A stretch of DNA of 64,000 nt from Pelotomaculum sp. (GTDB lineage: Bacteria > Bacillota > Desulfotomaculia > Desulfotomaculales > Pelotomaculaceae): contig JAHDOA010000038.1 in assembly GCA_018435055.1 (NCBI GenBank), forward strand, positions 37,709 to 101,708. The letters are read 5' to 3'. The translations under genes and the position numbers were made by a program. The notes beneath the pieces are model-generated. The model worked only from the letters and a program-made list of their open reading frames with translations, was not told where the DNA came from and did not search any database. How positions within the stretch are numbered: the stretch's first letter is position 1; each line of letters starts with the position of its first letter. Positions 31,750 through 41,820 of this stretch are shown one piece after another.

Positions 31750-34494
31750 ATGAGATTGGTTAAACCCAAAAAATTCATAAGCAGTATCGTCATGATTATG
31801 TTTATGCTGTGTTTATGTACGGGGCAAGCGTTCACAGCGCCGGCGCAGAATAATGGCGCCGGGTTAGATGCGCTCAATTCTTCCGCACCCGGACTGGTGA
31901 TAGGCGGCAGTGGTATAACCGGAGGAGCGGGATTGCTCGGCAGTTTTATCTACCTGAGTCAGGACCAGGTTGATGATCTGAAAGCAAACAAAAGCGTAAA
32001 CGGCCTCGGCCTGGGCGATTCGTGGACTGGTCCGACACTTTACTCCTCCTATGATAACCATGGGACGCCTGAATATGTATACCGGCTGGCGGAAGGAATC
32101 AACCTGAAGACGGCATTGACAGCCCTGGGGGTAGACGTGACAAGCTCTCCTGTCGCTCTTGAGGCGACAGCCCTCGCCCCTGATTTTTACTCAAAAATAG
32201 TGGAGGATGCTTTTGGAAAAGACGCCAGCCGCAATTACATTGCACCGGATGGTACGGTAGGGTCAGTTGTCGATCCGATCCTGGTTTTTTATGAGGACAA
32301 GGTTACAACATCAGATCCCGGCCCCGATACTGTGGTTCCAACGGTAACTACAGCCATATACGATCCAAGTCCTACATTTGTCTATGGGCAAAAGGAAGCT
32401 ACAGAACAGTCAAACTGCAACTTTGTAAAAGGCGCCGTCAAAATCAGGGTGGGCCTGGATACCCCGGCATTCACCATTACCCAGGACAGTACGGTAAAAT
32501 CCATATCTCTGTCGGATATAGCCTTGTTGGGGATTTATGAAACCTCTTACTCCTGGGACAACGGCGGTACCCAGATTACTCAGAGTCTTAAAGGCGTTCC
32601 TTTGAACGTATTATTGGAAAAGCTGGGTATTGCTGTTCCTGAAGAAAAGGGTCTGGTTGTCAACGTCAATGATGGCAACGGGCCGGCTGTTTCCAGCCGT
32701 ACCATCGATTATAATGAAATAGGCCAGTGCTTTGTGGCCTTTGACGCTTTTCAAGACGACCAGCGCGTATCGGGCAGCAACACGCCCCTCAGATTATATT
32801 GTCCCGGGGAAACGCAAGCAAATGTTTTGATCGAAAATGTTGTGGGCGCCGCAATCAGCGATGTAGCCCAAGGAGGCGGCGCCCCCGGCGACGGTAAAGC
32901 TTCCGGGGGAGACATCGCCAATTCGGTGTTTTACATTGCGGTGAAAGATGCCGTATCCGGTGAGATCCAGTATTATTACTACACGAAAGCGGAACTGGAG
33001 GCCTATGAGACCCAGGAGGCCTATACCTATAACGACCATGGCGTCATAAAAACGGTTACCTGCAAAGGAGCTTTGCTGAGCGAGCTGCTGGATGATCTGC
33101 AGGGCGCCGCCATTACCGAGGATCTGGTCGTCCAGTACGCCGAGGAGGACGGTTATCACGCCGACGCCGCAGTGGCGGTGATCAACTCAAATTATAAAGA
33201 TACCATAAAAAGCTTAACCGAGCCAACCCTCAGCGGCAGCGGAAGCACCAGAGAGCCGCTGCGCCCCATCGTCACCTATGAAATTCACGAGGAGTACGCC
33301 AACCCCGATGACTACAACGTGAACGACCCCGAAGGCGTATTTAAGGACGCCGACAACCACTCGGGCTATCTGAGGGTGTATAGAAACACAGGCGATGCCA
33401 ATTCCACGGTAATGAAATACATGATGGGCGCCGTGATTAGTGCGGAAGGGTCATTGTTATCGGGCAACAACGGCTGTGTTATAAAATGTGTCAGCGATAA
33501 GAACCCCGCGATTAAAGTAAGAAACGACGTTACAATCAAGGGTCTGGTTCCCGGCATGCAGTATGCGGTAAAAGCGCCGCGGGTCACCAACGCGAGCCTG
33601 GCCTCCGGCCAGACCAGCCCGGAGCTGATCACCGTGGGAAGCGGCGCGCCGGCTGAACAAGAGATAACTTTCGAATACACCGAGGACACGTATTTCTATG
33701 TGAAAAACGCCATAACAGGCGCGACGACAAATTACACCTACACGGATCTAATAGCAATGCACGAACAGGTGCCCGAGGCCGGCGCCCCGCCCTACGGGTA
33801 TGAGAAGCCGATGTATTACCGGTACAACGGAGTCTGGTTGAGCGATCTGGCCGGCAGCCTGAGCGGAGATTATTCTGTTACGCTGGTGGGCAAAGACGGG
33901 ACCAGGATCGACATCACAAAGGATCTGGGCCAGTACTTTGCCGCCTATAACAACACCCAGTCCAAGACAAGCACCAACATACCGGAAGGCAAGAGGGTGA
34001 CCGTCACCTACGTCGACGCCAAAGTGATTATTCCCAGCACCGGCGTAAACATAACCGGAGCCGGGGCAACGGACTACACTCCCGCAGGCAGGGATGTCGA
34101 CGTTTTGATGGCGGCGGCGGAAGGCCTGGAAATAACATCGCTGCAGCCCAATGAAGGAAAATACACTGTTGAGCCTGTGGCGGATGAATCGATTTACGAA
34201 GTGGGAGAAACAATCCACGGGATCAAAACCATGACTGTTAAAACCGGCGTCACCGGCCTGAAATATTTTGGAGCGCAGCTAACACCGGTTGTGGAGCATG
34301 AGGGGCAGGAAGCCGTGGTCTTTACCCATCTGCGTGGCGATATTCAGTTAAGCATCAACATTACCAGGGCGGACTTTGACATTGTTGACGAAGCCCAGGC
34401 AGGCTTCAACGTACAAGCCGGAGATGTGGTCAAGGCCTATATCGTTGACGAACTAACCAACTCAGTGGATTCCAACCCGACGATTCTGCAATAG
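31750..34494 (+). CDS. Large secreted repeat-module protein
   Basis: ATG 31750 follows GGAAGGAGATC. The 914-residue product has a signal peptide ending at CTGQAFTAPA. It is built of related modules of about 130-150 residues with a core like SLKGVPLNVLLEKLGI and CKGALLSELLDDLQ (about 260-370, 395-545 and 640-790). These resemble modules in the neighbours at 28441 and 34707. The C-terminal 105 residues (YTVEPVADESIYE onward, ending NPTILQ) are about 75 percent identical to the end of the 28441 protein. No SLH, sortase or membrane anchor is visible. Its job is unknown; the modules may bind ligand or partner surface proteins. Confidence 0.8.
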   Translation: MRLVKPKKFISSIVMIMFMLCLCTGQAFTAPAQNNGAGLDALNSSAPGLVIGGSGITGGAGLLGSFIYLSQDQVDDLKANKSVNGLGLGDSWTGPTLYSSYDNHGTPEYVYRLAEGINLKTALTALGVDVTSSPVALEATALAPDFYSKIVEDAFGKDASRNYIAPDGTVGSVVDPILVFYEDKVTTSDPGPDTVVPTVTTAIYDPSPTFVYGQKEATEQSNCNFVKGAVKIRVGLDTPAFTITQDSTVKSISLSDIALLGIYETSYSWDNGGTQITQSLKGVPLNVLLEKLGIAVPEEKGLVVNVNDGNGPAVSSRTIDYNEIGQCFVAFDAFQDDQRVSGSNTPLRLYCPGETQANVLIENVVGAAISDVAQGGGAPGDGKASGGDIANSVFYIAVKDAVSGEIQYYYYTKAELEAYETQEAYTYNDHGVIKTVTCKGALLSELLDDLQGAAITEDLVVQYAEEDGYHADAAVAVINSNYKDTIKSLTEPTLSGSGSTREPLRPIVTYEIHEEYANPDDYNVNDPEGVFKDADNHSGYLRVYRNTGDANSTVMKYMMGAVISAEGSLLSGNNGCVIKCVSDKNPAIKVRNDVTIKGLVPGMQYAVKAPRVTNASLASGQTSPELITVGSGAPAEQEITFEYTEDTYFYVKNAITGATTNYTYTDLIAMHEQVPEAGAPPYGYEKPMYYRYNGVWLSDLAGSLSGDYSVTLVGKDGTRIDITKDLGQYFAAYNNTQSKTSTNIPEGKRVTVTYVDAKVIIPSTGVNITGAGATDYTPAGRDVDVLMAAAEGLEITSLQPNEGKYTVEPVADESIYEVGETIHGIKTMTVKTGVTGLKYFGAQLTPVVEHEGQEAVVFTHLRGDIQLSINITRADFDIVDEAQAGFNVQAGDVVKAYIVDELTNSVDSNPTILQ

Positions 34495-34651
34495 TGATGA
34501 ACCTGGCTTTGCATCAAGAATCAACAACGGCGGAAGCAACTGCCGGAATTGTTCCGTCAGTTGTTCCTCGCCTGGGTTAGGCTGTCTGAAAACCAGACGT
34601 GGTTCGAATATTTGTGACGATTTAAAGACAGTGAAGGAGGACGTTACACCC

Positions 34652-34714
34652 ATGGGCTACAGCCAAAACTTAATACGGCAATTAGTTGAAAGGGGGAAAA
34701 GGAATAGTGTTTAA
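34652..34714 (+). CDS. Possible 20-residue leader peptide overlapping the next start
   Basis: GAAGGAGG lies 9 bases before ATG 34652, a better ribosome site than that of the large gene. The frame encodes MGYSQNLIRQLVERGKRNSV and stops at 34712-34714, eight bases past the GTG start of the 1439-residue gene. This would couple translation of the big gene to the peptide. It is too short to judge by sequence conservation. Confidence 0.35.
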   Translation: MGYSQNLIRQLVERGKRNSV

Positions 34715-37700
34715 TCAAGCAGACTGCAAAATCAAAACTGGAAGCTTTCTGATCTGTCTTGCCGTGTTGCTGTCCGGTTTCCTCTGGTCGCTTTTGGCAG
34801 GGTCCGCTGGCGCCACCAACACGGTGGGTGATAAGACCTATACACTTACAATTACGATTAATGATAATGGCAGCGTTACCACCGCGGCCACCTTGCCAAT
34901 CAGCGATTTACAAGGCATGGAACAGGTAAAAAGTATCTACAGCTCGGTCGACAACGGCTCCGAGGTGCTGTTTTACGCCGCAGAAGGCGTGTTGCTGACC
35001 GATATTCTAACCCGAGCCGGTATCGACTTCGATAACGTATCCAAGTTTACCTTTACCGGCACCGACGACTATGCCAGAACACTTACCAAAGAATACCTGC
35101 TGGACATGCAGCGTTATTATTACCCGAATATAGCCGACAATCTTTCTACCCAGGGGGGCGAACCGGTTCTACCGCTGCTGGCGTTAAAATCCGGGGAGTT
35201 TGAGGATAAGAACCAGCTGAATTTCAACCAGATCGACGATTACTACTCGGCCAGGCTGTTTTTCGGACAGACTGAACAGGATCTGGTTAGCAACAAAAAC
35301 TATGTCAAGTGGATCGATCGCATTGAAGTATTTACGAAACCGGCCAGCGCGCAAGCTCCAGCCTTGAGCGCCGACATGGCAAACAATGATGTAGGCCTGC
35401 CCGTAACCCTGACTTTTACGGATGATCCGGCCTGGCGGGCCGCCATCAGCGACGTGACCGTGGACGGGAACTCCATCCAAGGGAAATATACCGTTGCCGC
35501 CGGGGCTATCACCATTGAGGGCACTGTCTTTGACAGCGAAAAAGATTATGCCGTTGTGATCAAAGCCGAAGGGTATCTGGATGCCGCCGTAATGCAGCAT
35601 AAAGGTTCCTGGCCGGTGATATTTACCGTAGACGGGGCTGCTGTGACGGCGTCTTCCTTTACAGCTCCCGAGCTAAGGTCAATGCAGCCGACGACAATAC
35701 AGTTTGGGACTGAAACGTGCACAGGGGTGGCCCTAAAGGATATCCTAACGGCTTTAGATATAACGAATGGTTCCTGGCAAGCGCAGATTAACGTGACTGA
35801 TGCGGACACGTATCCCATAGCTCCGGTGAGCGTGGCCGAACTGTTGAATCCAGCCAATAAATACCTTCTTACCTATGATATCGGCGGGCAACCCATCACC
35901 ATCGGACCCAACAACGAAACCCCTCTGCGCGTCTACTGGGGCATTGGCATTGTTTATAAGCATGTCACCGGTATAACAGTGACGACAACGAGTCAGGGCG
36001 GCGGTGGCGTCGGCAGCGTAACTCTGGAGCTGAGTAAGTACACCGCCCAGCCGGGAGACAGCGTGACCGCAAGCGGCACAGCCGACGCAAACACATGGGT
36101 TTCCATCAAAGTGCTTGACAGCGCCCAGAGCGTCATTGTCTTTGATGCCGTAAGATCGGACGCCGGAGGCAACTACAGTTGCACCTTTAAGATACCAAGC
36201 ACTGCCGCAGGGTCCTTGACGGTGGTGGCGGGATACGGCGGTAATGTCGCCAACAAGACCATTACCGTAGACACCACCCCGGGAGACGACACCATCGCGC
36301 CCACCTGGCCCAGTAAAGAGCTGACATATAGCGGCTTGAGCCAGAGCGGGGTGACCCTGAGCTGGAGCGAAGCGTCCGACAATGTGGAAGTGACAGGATA
36401 CAAGGTGTACAAAGACGGTGTCGTTATTGATACGGTCGGTACCACCAGGACTTACAACGTCACCGATTTGAGTCCGGACACAGCGTACACCTTCACCGTA
36501 CAGGCGCTAGACGCGGCGGGCAACGAAAGCGCCGACGGCCCCAGCGTCGACGTGAAGACACTGGTTTCCACTGTCAACGTTACCCTGGAGCTGAGCCAGT
36601 ACACCGCCCAGCGGGAGGACAGCGTGACCGCAAGCGGCACAGCCGACGCAAACACATGGGTTTCCATCAAAGTGCTTGACAGCGCCCAGAGCGTCATTGT
36701 CTTTGACGCCGTAAGATCGGACGCCGAGGGCAACTATAGCTGCACCTTTAAGATACCAAGCACTGCCGCAGGGTCCTTGACGGTAGTGGCGGGATACGGC
36801 GTCAACGTCGCCAACAAGACCATTACCGTAGACACCACCCCGGGAGACGACACCATCGTGCCCAGTTGGCCCAGTAAAGAGCTGACATATAGCGGCTTGA
36901 GCCAGAGCGGGGTGACCCTGAGCTGGAGCGAAGCGTCCGACAATGTGGAAGTGACAGGATACAAGGTGTATAAAGACGGTGCCGTTATTGATACGGTCGG
37001 TACCACCAGGACTTACAACGTCACCGGCCTGACCGCCGGCACAGAATACACCTTCACCGTGCAGGCGGTGGACGCGGCGGGCAACGAAAGCGCCGACGGT
37101 CCCAGCGTCGACGTGACCACCGCAGCAGAACCCGACACCACTGCGCCCACATGGACCGATAAAACGCTGACAGTTTCCAACGTAAGCCAGAGCGGGGTGA
37201 CCCTGAGCTGGAGCGAAGCGTCCGACAATGTGGAAGTGACAGGATACAAGGTGTGCAAAGACGGTGTCGTTATTGATACGGTCGGTACCACCAGGACTTA
37301 CAACGTCACCGGCCTGACCGCCGGCACAGAATACACCTTCACCGTGCAGGCGCTAGACGCGGCGGGCAACGAGAGCGCCGACGGCCCCAGCGTCACCGTG
37401 ACCACAGCCGTGCCGATTACTAATTCGAATGTGACGATCGCAGACGACGGCGCCAATAAGAATCTTATCGTAACACAGGAGACACCGGATGCTGTCAACA
37501 TCACAGTACCCGGCAACGTGACCGACGCCACAGTTATCGTGTCGGTGAGCCAGCCTGATGAGGCCGGCATGGTCAATGCAGCGTTACCGGCTCTGAACAT
37601 AGCGGCAAATACTTCAGTCAGTACCGACCCGATACAGGTAAGCATTCCTGCGGGAACCACAATAAGCGCTCCCGAAGGGTGGGGCGGCACCGTCCATGTA

Positions 37701-39026
37701 CCGACAGTGCAGTCCAACGATTCCGTAACAGTGACGCCAGACAGCGGAAATACCGCCACAGTCAACGCCGTGATCGAAATTGGCTATGGCGATGTGCCGC
37801 TGACCTTTAACAAGGCCGTAAGAATCCTGATCCCGGGTCAGGCAGGCAAAGATGCCGGCTACAGCAGGGGCGGCAAGTTCACCAAAATAACCACCATCCT
37901 TACCGCTGACACGCAGGAAGCCGGCGACGCCCTGCCTTCGGGTGGTGAAGGCAGGATTGATGTCGGCAACGACCTGGTAATCTGGACCAAGCACTTCACC
38001 AAATTCGTCACTTACACCCAGACCGTTACAAGCAGCAGTAGCAGTAGCGGCGGCTCAAACGCTCCGCAACCAGTTAACTCCACTACCGGGGCAGCCTCCG
38101 TAAGTCCGGCCGCCGGTGGCAAGATCAGCCTGGGAGATGACGTTTCGGTCAATATCCCGGCCGGCGCCTTAAAGGGCACAACCAAAGTGGACGTCACCAT
38201 TCAAGAAGTGGGCAGCCCTCCGGCCGCTCCCTCAGGTTTCAAGCTGCTGGGCGCAGTTTACGAGTTTAAAGCGGGCGGCGATACTGGCTATAGTTTCAAT
38301 AAACCGGTCACCCTGACCTTTACCTTTGACACAACCTCCTTACCCGCTGGGGAAACGCCGGCTGTCTATTACTACGATGAAGCAGCGTCAGAATGGGTAG
38401 ACCTCGGTGGTACCGTATCCGGTTCTACCATCACCGCCCAGGTGGACCACTTCACCAAATTTGCCGTACTGGCAGCCGGGGAAGAGGAAGAAGTACAGCA
38501 GCAGCCGGAAGTTCTTAAAGACATCTCCGGCCACTGGGCTGAGGGCAACATCAACGAACTGGTGTCTCTGGGGGCCATCGCCGGGTATCCCGACGGCAGC
38601 TTCAGGCCCGACAACAGCATCACCAGGGCCGAGTTCGCCACCGTGCTGGCGAAGGTGTTCAAACTGGCGCCTCAAAACGGAAAAGTATTTACAGATACGG
38701 CTGCCCACTGGGCCCGGGATTACATTGCAACAGTAGCCGCCAACGGGATTGTAAACGGCTATGACGACACCACCTTTGGCCCGGACGACTTGATTACCCG
38801 GGAGCAGATGGCGGTAATGGTCGTCAAGGCAGCCGGACTTGCCACGGCAGCAGGAGAAACCTCCTTTGCCGACAGCGGCAGCATTTCCGTCTGGGCCGGG
38901 GAATCCGTGGCCGCCGCGGTGGAAAACGGGATTATGAGCGGTTATCCCGACAATACTGTGCGGCCTGTGGGCAACGCTACCAGGGCGGAAGCCGCCACAG
39001 TGATTGTGAAGGCGTTGGATCTTTAA
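34707..39026 (+). CDS. Large S-layer protein with Fn3 domains and three SLH repeats
   Basis: GTG 34707 is chosen for the AAAGGGGGAAAAGG before it; TTG 34686 in frame is an alternative. The 1439-residue product has a signal peptide (FLICLAVLLSGFLWSLLAG). Order: a module like those of the two upstream proteins (about 35-205); a HID/DUF1533-like domain (about 215-300); a further beta module; a tandem pair of beta-sandwich plus Fn3 units (about 438-811); a third Fn3 unit (about 812-900, SGVTLSWSEASDNVEVTGYK); beta domains with VDHFTKFAVLA; and SLH repeats (about 1265-1439, ISGHWAEGNINELVSLGAIA). It is fixed to the cell wall by SLH and likely acts as adhesin or scaffold. Confidence 0.83.
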   Translation: MFNQADCKIKTGSFLICLAVLLSGFLWSLLAGSAGATNTVGDKTYTLTITINDNGSVTTAATLPISDLQGMEQVKSIYSSVDNGSEVLFYAAEGVLLTDILTRAGIDFDNVSKFTFTGTDDYARTLTKEYLLDMQRYYYPNIADNLSTQGGEPVLPLLALKSGEFEDKNQLNFNQIDDYYSARLFFGQTEQDLVSNKNYVKWIDRIEVFTKPASAQAPALSADMANNDVGLPVTLTFTDDPAWRAAISDVTVDGNSIQGKYTVAAGAITIEGTVFDSEKDYAVVIKAEGYLDAAVMQHKGSWPVIFTVDGAAVTASSFTAPELRSMQPTTIQFGTETCTGVALKDILTALDITNGSWQAQINVTDADTYPIAPVSVAELLNPANKYLLTYDIGGQPITIGPNNETPLRVYWGIGIVYKHVTGITVTTTSQGGGGVGSVTLELSKYTAQPGDSVTASGTADANTWVSIKVLDSAQSVIVFDAVRSDAGGNYSCTFKIPSTAAGSLTVVAGYGGNVANKTITVDTTPGDDTIAPTWPSKELTYSGLSQSGVTLSWSEASDNVEVTGYKVYKDGVVIDTVGTTRTYNVTDLSPDTAYTFTVQALDAAGNESADGPSVDVKTLVSTVNVTLELSQYTAQREDSVTASGTADANTWVSIKVLDSAQSVIVFDAVRSDAEGNYSCTFKIPSTAAGSLTVVAGYGVNVANKTITVDTTPGDDTIVPSWPSKELTYSGLSQSGVTLSWSEASDNVEVTGYKVYKDGAVIDTVGTTRTYNVTGLTAGTEYTFTVQAVDAAGNESADGPSVDVTTAAEPDTTAPTWTDKTLTVSNVSQSGVTLSWSEASDNVEVTGYKVCKDGVVIDTVGTTRTYNVTGLTAGTEYTFTVQALDAAGNESADGPSVTVTTAVPITNSNVTIADDGANKNLIVTQETPDAVNITVPGNVTDATVIVSVSQPDEAGMVNAALPALNIAANTSVSTDPIQVSIPAGTTISAPEGWGGTVHVPTVQSNDSVTVTPDSGNTATVNAVIEIGYGDVPLTFNKAVRILIPGQAGKDAGYSRGGKFTKITTILTADTQEAGDALPSGGEGRIDVGNDLVIWTKHFTKFVTYTQTVTSSSSSSGGSNAPQPVNSTTGAASVSPAAGGKISLGDDVSVNIPAGALKGTTKVDVTIQEVGSPPAAPSGFKLLGAVYEFKAGGDTGYSFNKPVTLTFTFDTTSLPAGETPAVYYYDEAASEWVDLGGTVSGSTITAQVDHFTKFAVLAAGEEEEVQQQPEVLKDISGHWAEGNINELVSLGAIAGYPDGSFRPDNSITRAEFATVLAKVFKLAPQNGKVFTDTAAHWARDYIATVAANGIVNGYDDTTFGPDDLITREQMAVMVVKAAGLATAAGETSFADSGSISVWAGESVAAAVENGIMSGYPDNTVRPVGNATRAEAATVIVKALDL
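36018..37139 (+). repeat. Tandem 561-bp duplication inside the SLH gene
   Basis: Units 36018-36578 and 36579-37139 encode the same 187-residue block (VTLELS-YTAQ, then an Fn3 domain) and are nearly identical at DNA level except near their 3' ends. A third, shorter Fn3 unit follows at about 37140-37410. The close identity points to recent duplication or ongoing gene conversion. Confidence 0.88.
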
Positions 39027-39109
39027 ATCCCAAAAACTTGGTGATCTGTCCAGAATCCAATGTAGATTTGTTAAGCAAAAAAGTCTCTTTTTACAGCACC
39101 GATACGAAT

Positions 39110-39146
39110 CAACCCGCCATTAACCACAAAAGGTTATGGCGGGTTG
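39110..39146 (+). terminator. Hairpin after the large SLH gene
   Basis: CAACCCGCCAT-AACC pairs with GGTTATGGCGGGTTG, with one bulged base and an ACAAAA loop. No T-run follows directly, so it may be a factor-dependent terminator, an RNA-stabilising hairpin or a leader of the next gene. Confidence 0.5.
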
Positions 39147-39224
39147 AGCGTAAAGGTTATGGTTTAATTTTTTTGTTGTTTGGCAAAGTGGTTATGAACG
39201 ATTCCAAAAAAGGGGATGAACATC

Positions 39225-40889
39225 ATGTCCAAGAAGATTGTGGCAATACTGGTGGTGGCTTTGATGGCTATGCTCCTTGCGCCTTCACTGGCCTGCGCCG
39301 CCAACGTGACCTTAACCCTCAGTCCCGCCGTGTCCGCGCCGGGAGAAACCGTAGAAGTTTTCGGCATGGCCGATGCGGACCAGTGGGTTTCCATCAAAGT
39401 AATTGACGGCGACCAAAGCATTATAGTATTTGACGCTATAAAATCGGACGCCATGGGCAACTACAGCGCAAGCTTCAAAGTGCCTCCGGGTTTTAGCGGT
39501 AGTGACTTGATCGTTGTTGCCGGCTATAATAAGAACGTAGACACCAAAATCCTGACAGTTTCCGGCGGGAGCGGCGGAAACAATGACACCACCGCGCCCG
39601 CCTGGCCCGGCGGAAGCGCCCTTACAGCTTCCAACGTCGCCCAGACCGGCCTGACCCTTACCTGGACGTCCGCCACGGACAATGTGGGGGTGACAAGCTA
39701 CAGGATCTTCAAAGACGGCTCAGTATACACGACCGTTGCTTCCGGTGCGCGCAACTGCAATGTTACCGGCCTGTCCGCCGGCGCATCCTACACATTCAAA
39801 GTGGAGGCGGGCGACGCTGCCGGTAACTGGAGCAGCAACGGACCGAGCGTAGCAGCCACAACTGATACCGCCAGCCCCACCGGTCCTGGTTCCAACAGTC
39901 CTGGCGGCGGGCCCACGCCAGCGGCCGGCAGCGCCACCGGATCGGCCAGCGTGACCCCCGCTGACGGTGGAAAATTCAGCCTCGGCAGCGACGTTTCCCT
40001 GGAGATCCCCGCCGGCGCATTATCGGGCACAACCGAGGTAAAAGTTGCGATCACGAAGGTGAACAGTCCGCCGGCGATTCCCGGAGGCTTTTCGCTGCTC
40101 GGCTCGGTCTTCGAGTTTACCGTGGACGGCGCTTCGGCCTACAGTTTCAACAAGCCGGTTACCCTGACCTTTACCTTTGACCCGGACGCCCTGGCGCAAG
40201 GGGAGACGCCAGCTGTCTATTACTACGATGAAACCTCCGCCCAGTGGGTAAACCTGGGCGGCGCCATATCCGGCAACACCGTCACGGTTACCGTGGACCA
40301 CTTTACCAAGTTCGCGGTGCTGGCCCTGGCCAAGGAAGAGACGCTTCTTTCAGCGGACCAGCCTCCCGCGGGCCCGTTCTCCGATGTTCCTGCCTCCCAC
40401 TGGGCCAGCGGCGTCATCTATGAGCTAAGTGCATCGGGCTGTATCAGCGGCTATCCCGACGGCACTTTCAAACCCGGCGACAGGATCAGCCGTGCGGAAT
40501 TTGCCACTGTGCTGGTCAAAGCTTTCCAACTGCCGGCCGCTTCCGGCAAGGTGTTCGACGATACCGCCGGCCACTGGGCCAGGGACTACATCGGCGCCGC
40601 CCATGCCGCCGGCATCGTCAGCGGCTACAGCGAGAGCAGCTTTGGCCCCGACAACCCCATCACCCGGGAGCAGATGGCGATGATGATCGCCAAGGCGGCC
40701 GGGCTTCCAGAGGCAGTTGCAGATATTACCTTTACCGACAGCGGCCAGGTTTCCGGCTGGGCCAGGGCTGCCGTGTCCGCAGTGACGTATGGCTCGATTA
40801 TGCAGGGCTATCCAGACGGTACTTTCGCTCCCCTGCGGGAAGCCACCAGGGCTGAAGCCGTCACGGTTATCGCCAAAGCCCTCGGGTAA
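39225..40889 (+). CDS. SLH surface protein with Fn3 domain
   Basis: ATG 39225 lies about 10 bases after AAAGGGG; ATG 39216 is too close to it. The 554-residue product has a signal peptide ending at LACAAN. It is a short version of the neighbour at 34707: a beta domain (VTLTLSPAVSAPGETVEVFG), one Fn3 domain (about 125-210), a Gly/Pro/Ala linker, a beta domain with IPAGALSGTTEVKVAITKV and VDHFTKFAVLALA, and three SLH repeats (about 385-554, ASHWASGVIYELSASGCISG). Extracellular and bound to the wall; ligand unknown. The two genes probably arose by duplication with change in the number of repeat blocks. Confidence 0.85.
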   Translation: MSKKIVAILVVALMAMLLAPSLACAANVTLTLSPAVSAPGETVEVFGMADADQWVSIKVIDGDQSIIVFDAIKSDAMGNYSASFKVPPGFSGSDLIVVAGYNKNVDTKILTVSGGSGGNNDTTAPAWPGGSALTASNVAQTGLTLTWTSATDNVGVTSYRIFKDGSVYTTVASGARNCNVTGLSAGASYTFKVEAGDAAGNWSSNGPSVAATTDTASPTGPGSNSPGGGPTPAAGSATGSASVTPADGGKFSLGSDVSLEIPAGALSGTTEVKVAITKVNSPPAIPGGFSLLGSVFEFTVDGASAYSFNKPVTLTFTFDPDALAQGETPAVYYYDETSAQWVNLGGAISGNTVTVTVDHFTKFAVLALAKEETLLSADQPPAGPFSDVPASHWASGVIYELSASGCISGYPDGTFKPGDRISRAEFATVLVKAFQLPAASGKVFDDTAGHWARDYIGAAHAAGIVSGYSESSFGPDNPITREQMAMMIAKAAGLPEAVADITFTDSGQVSGWARAAVSAVTYGSIMQGYPDGTFAPLREATRAEAVTVIAKALG

Positions 40890-40998
40890 AAGCGGGCACA
40901 GAGCAGTGTGAACATAAAACTTGTCCGGTAACCACAGCGCCTGCCGAACGGGGCGGCAATAAAGTTGACACGTTCTAGAAAGGGGTGGGCTGGTAAAT

Positions 40999-41742
40999 AT
41001 GCTGGCAGTGGCACTCAATCACATGGGAGCAATAGCCGACAATAATTTTGCGTTCGGCTTCTTAAAAATATTTGATAGTTTTCAAGTCCTCAAGCTGAAT
41101 TACTGCGATAATTTTACGGACAAACAGCTGCAGTTATGTCAGCCGGAGAAAGAGGAAGCCCAGGTGAAGGAAAAACTGGGGCGTTTGGATCTGTCCAAAC
41201 CCCTGCTGGAGCTGCGGGGGACCAGGGACAAGCTGCAAAGAATAGTGCGCTCCATGTTTTTCCCCGGCGGGGAAAAGAAGTATGAAAAAATCTTGTTGAC
41301 AGGCTGTGACGGCATGGCCGACTTTCCCTGGGCCGTACAGGTCGTTTTGGTCCAGCCGCCTGCGCCTGGCCGGGGGCAGGGCCTGGAATGGGTGCGCCGG
41401 GCGGACGCCGTTGTTATGCAGGGCCTGGCGGAAGAAGAGGGCAGGAGATTCGCGGACGGGGTGAGGACCTTCCGTCCCCATATGCCCGTTTTCTCAGAAA
41501 AGGCTGCCGGAGACCTGTCCCAGGGTTTGACAGACTGCCTGGAAGACCTGTTTTCCTCCTACCTGGAAAAGAGGGAGAAAATTAAAGTGATGCTGGAAGA
41601 ACAGCAAGCCGGGCCGCTGATGATAGACTGTGAACAGGCCCGCAGGCTGGCCGGGTCGCTGGGGGTTAACCTGGCCCTGGTGGGCAGTGTGTGCGATGAA
41701 TCAGGCTACAGGGTAACGCGCTGCGGCCTGGGTTGTTTTTAG
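40999..41742 (+). CDS. Uncharacterised cytoplasmic protein
   Basis: A 247-residue protein with AAAGGGGTGGG upstream of ATG 40999. It has no signal peptide or membrane segment. Possible features are an N-terminal NYCDNFTDKQ block, a central beta-strand LLTGCDG and a C-terminal MIDCEQARRLAGSLGVNLAL, ending in a Cys pair (RCGLGCF). Seven Cys residues suggest metal or redox chemistry, but I do not recognise the family. It is followed in the same direction by TrmO-FmdE, DUF3343 and cysteine-desulfurase genes, so it may belong to a sulfur/selenium or metal-cofactor set. Confidence 0.65.
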   Translation: MLAVALNHMGAIADNNFAFGFLKIFDSFQVLKLNYCDNFTDKQLQLCQPEKEEAQVKEKLGRLDLSKPLLELRGTRDKLQRIVRSMFFPGGEKKYEKILLTGCDGMADFPWAVQVVLVQPPAPGRGQGLEWVRRADAVVMQGLAEEEGRRFADGVRTFRPHMPVFSEKAAGDLSQGLTDCLEDLFSSYLEKREKIKVMLEEQQAGPLMIDCEQARRLAGSLGVNLALVGSVCDESGYRVTRCGLGCF

Positions 41743-41820
41743 CGGCTATTTTTAACCCGCCGCCGGCACGGCGCCGGCTGCGGGGAGCCAATTTTGATCA
41801 ACGACAGGAGGTTTACGAAT

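Noticed and set aside
39110..39146. Strong intrinsic terminator
   Set aside because: The stem is good, but there is no T-run directly after it, so it is listed only as a hairpin of moderate confidence.
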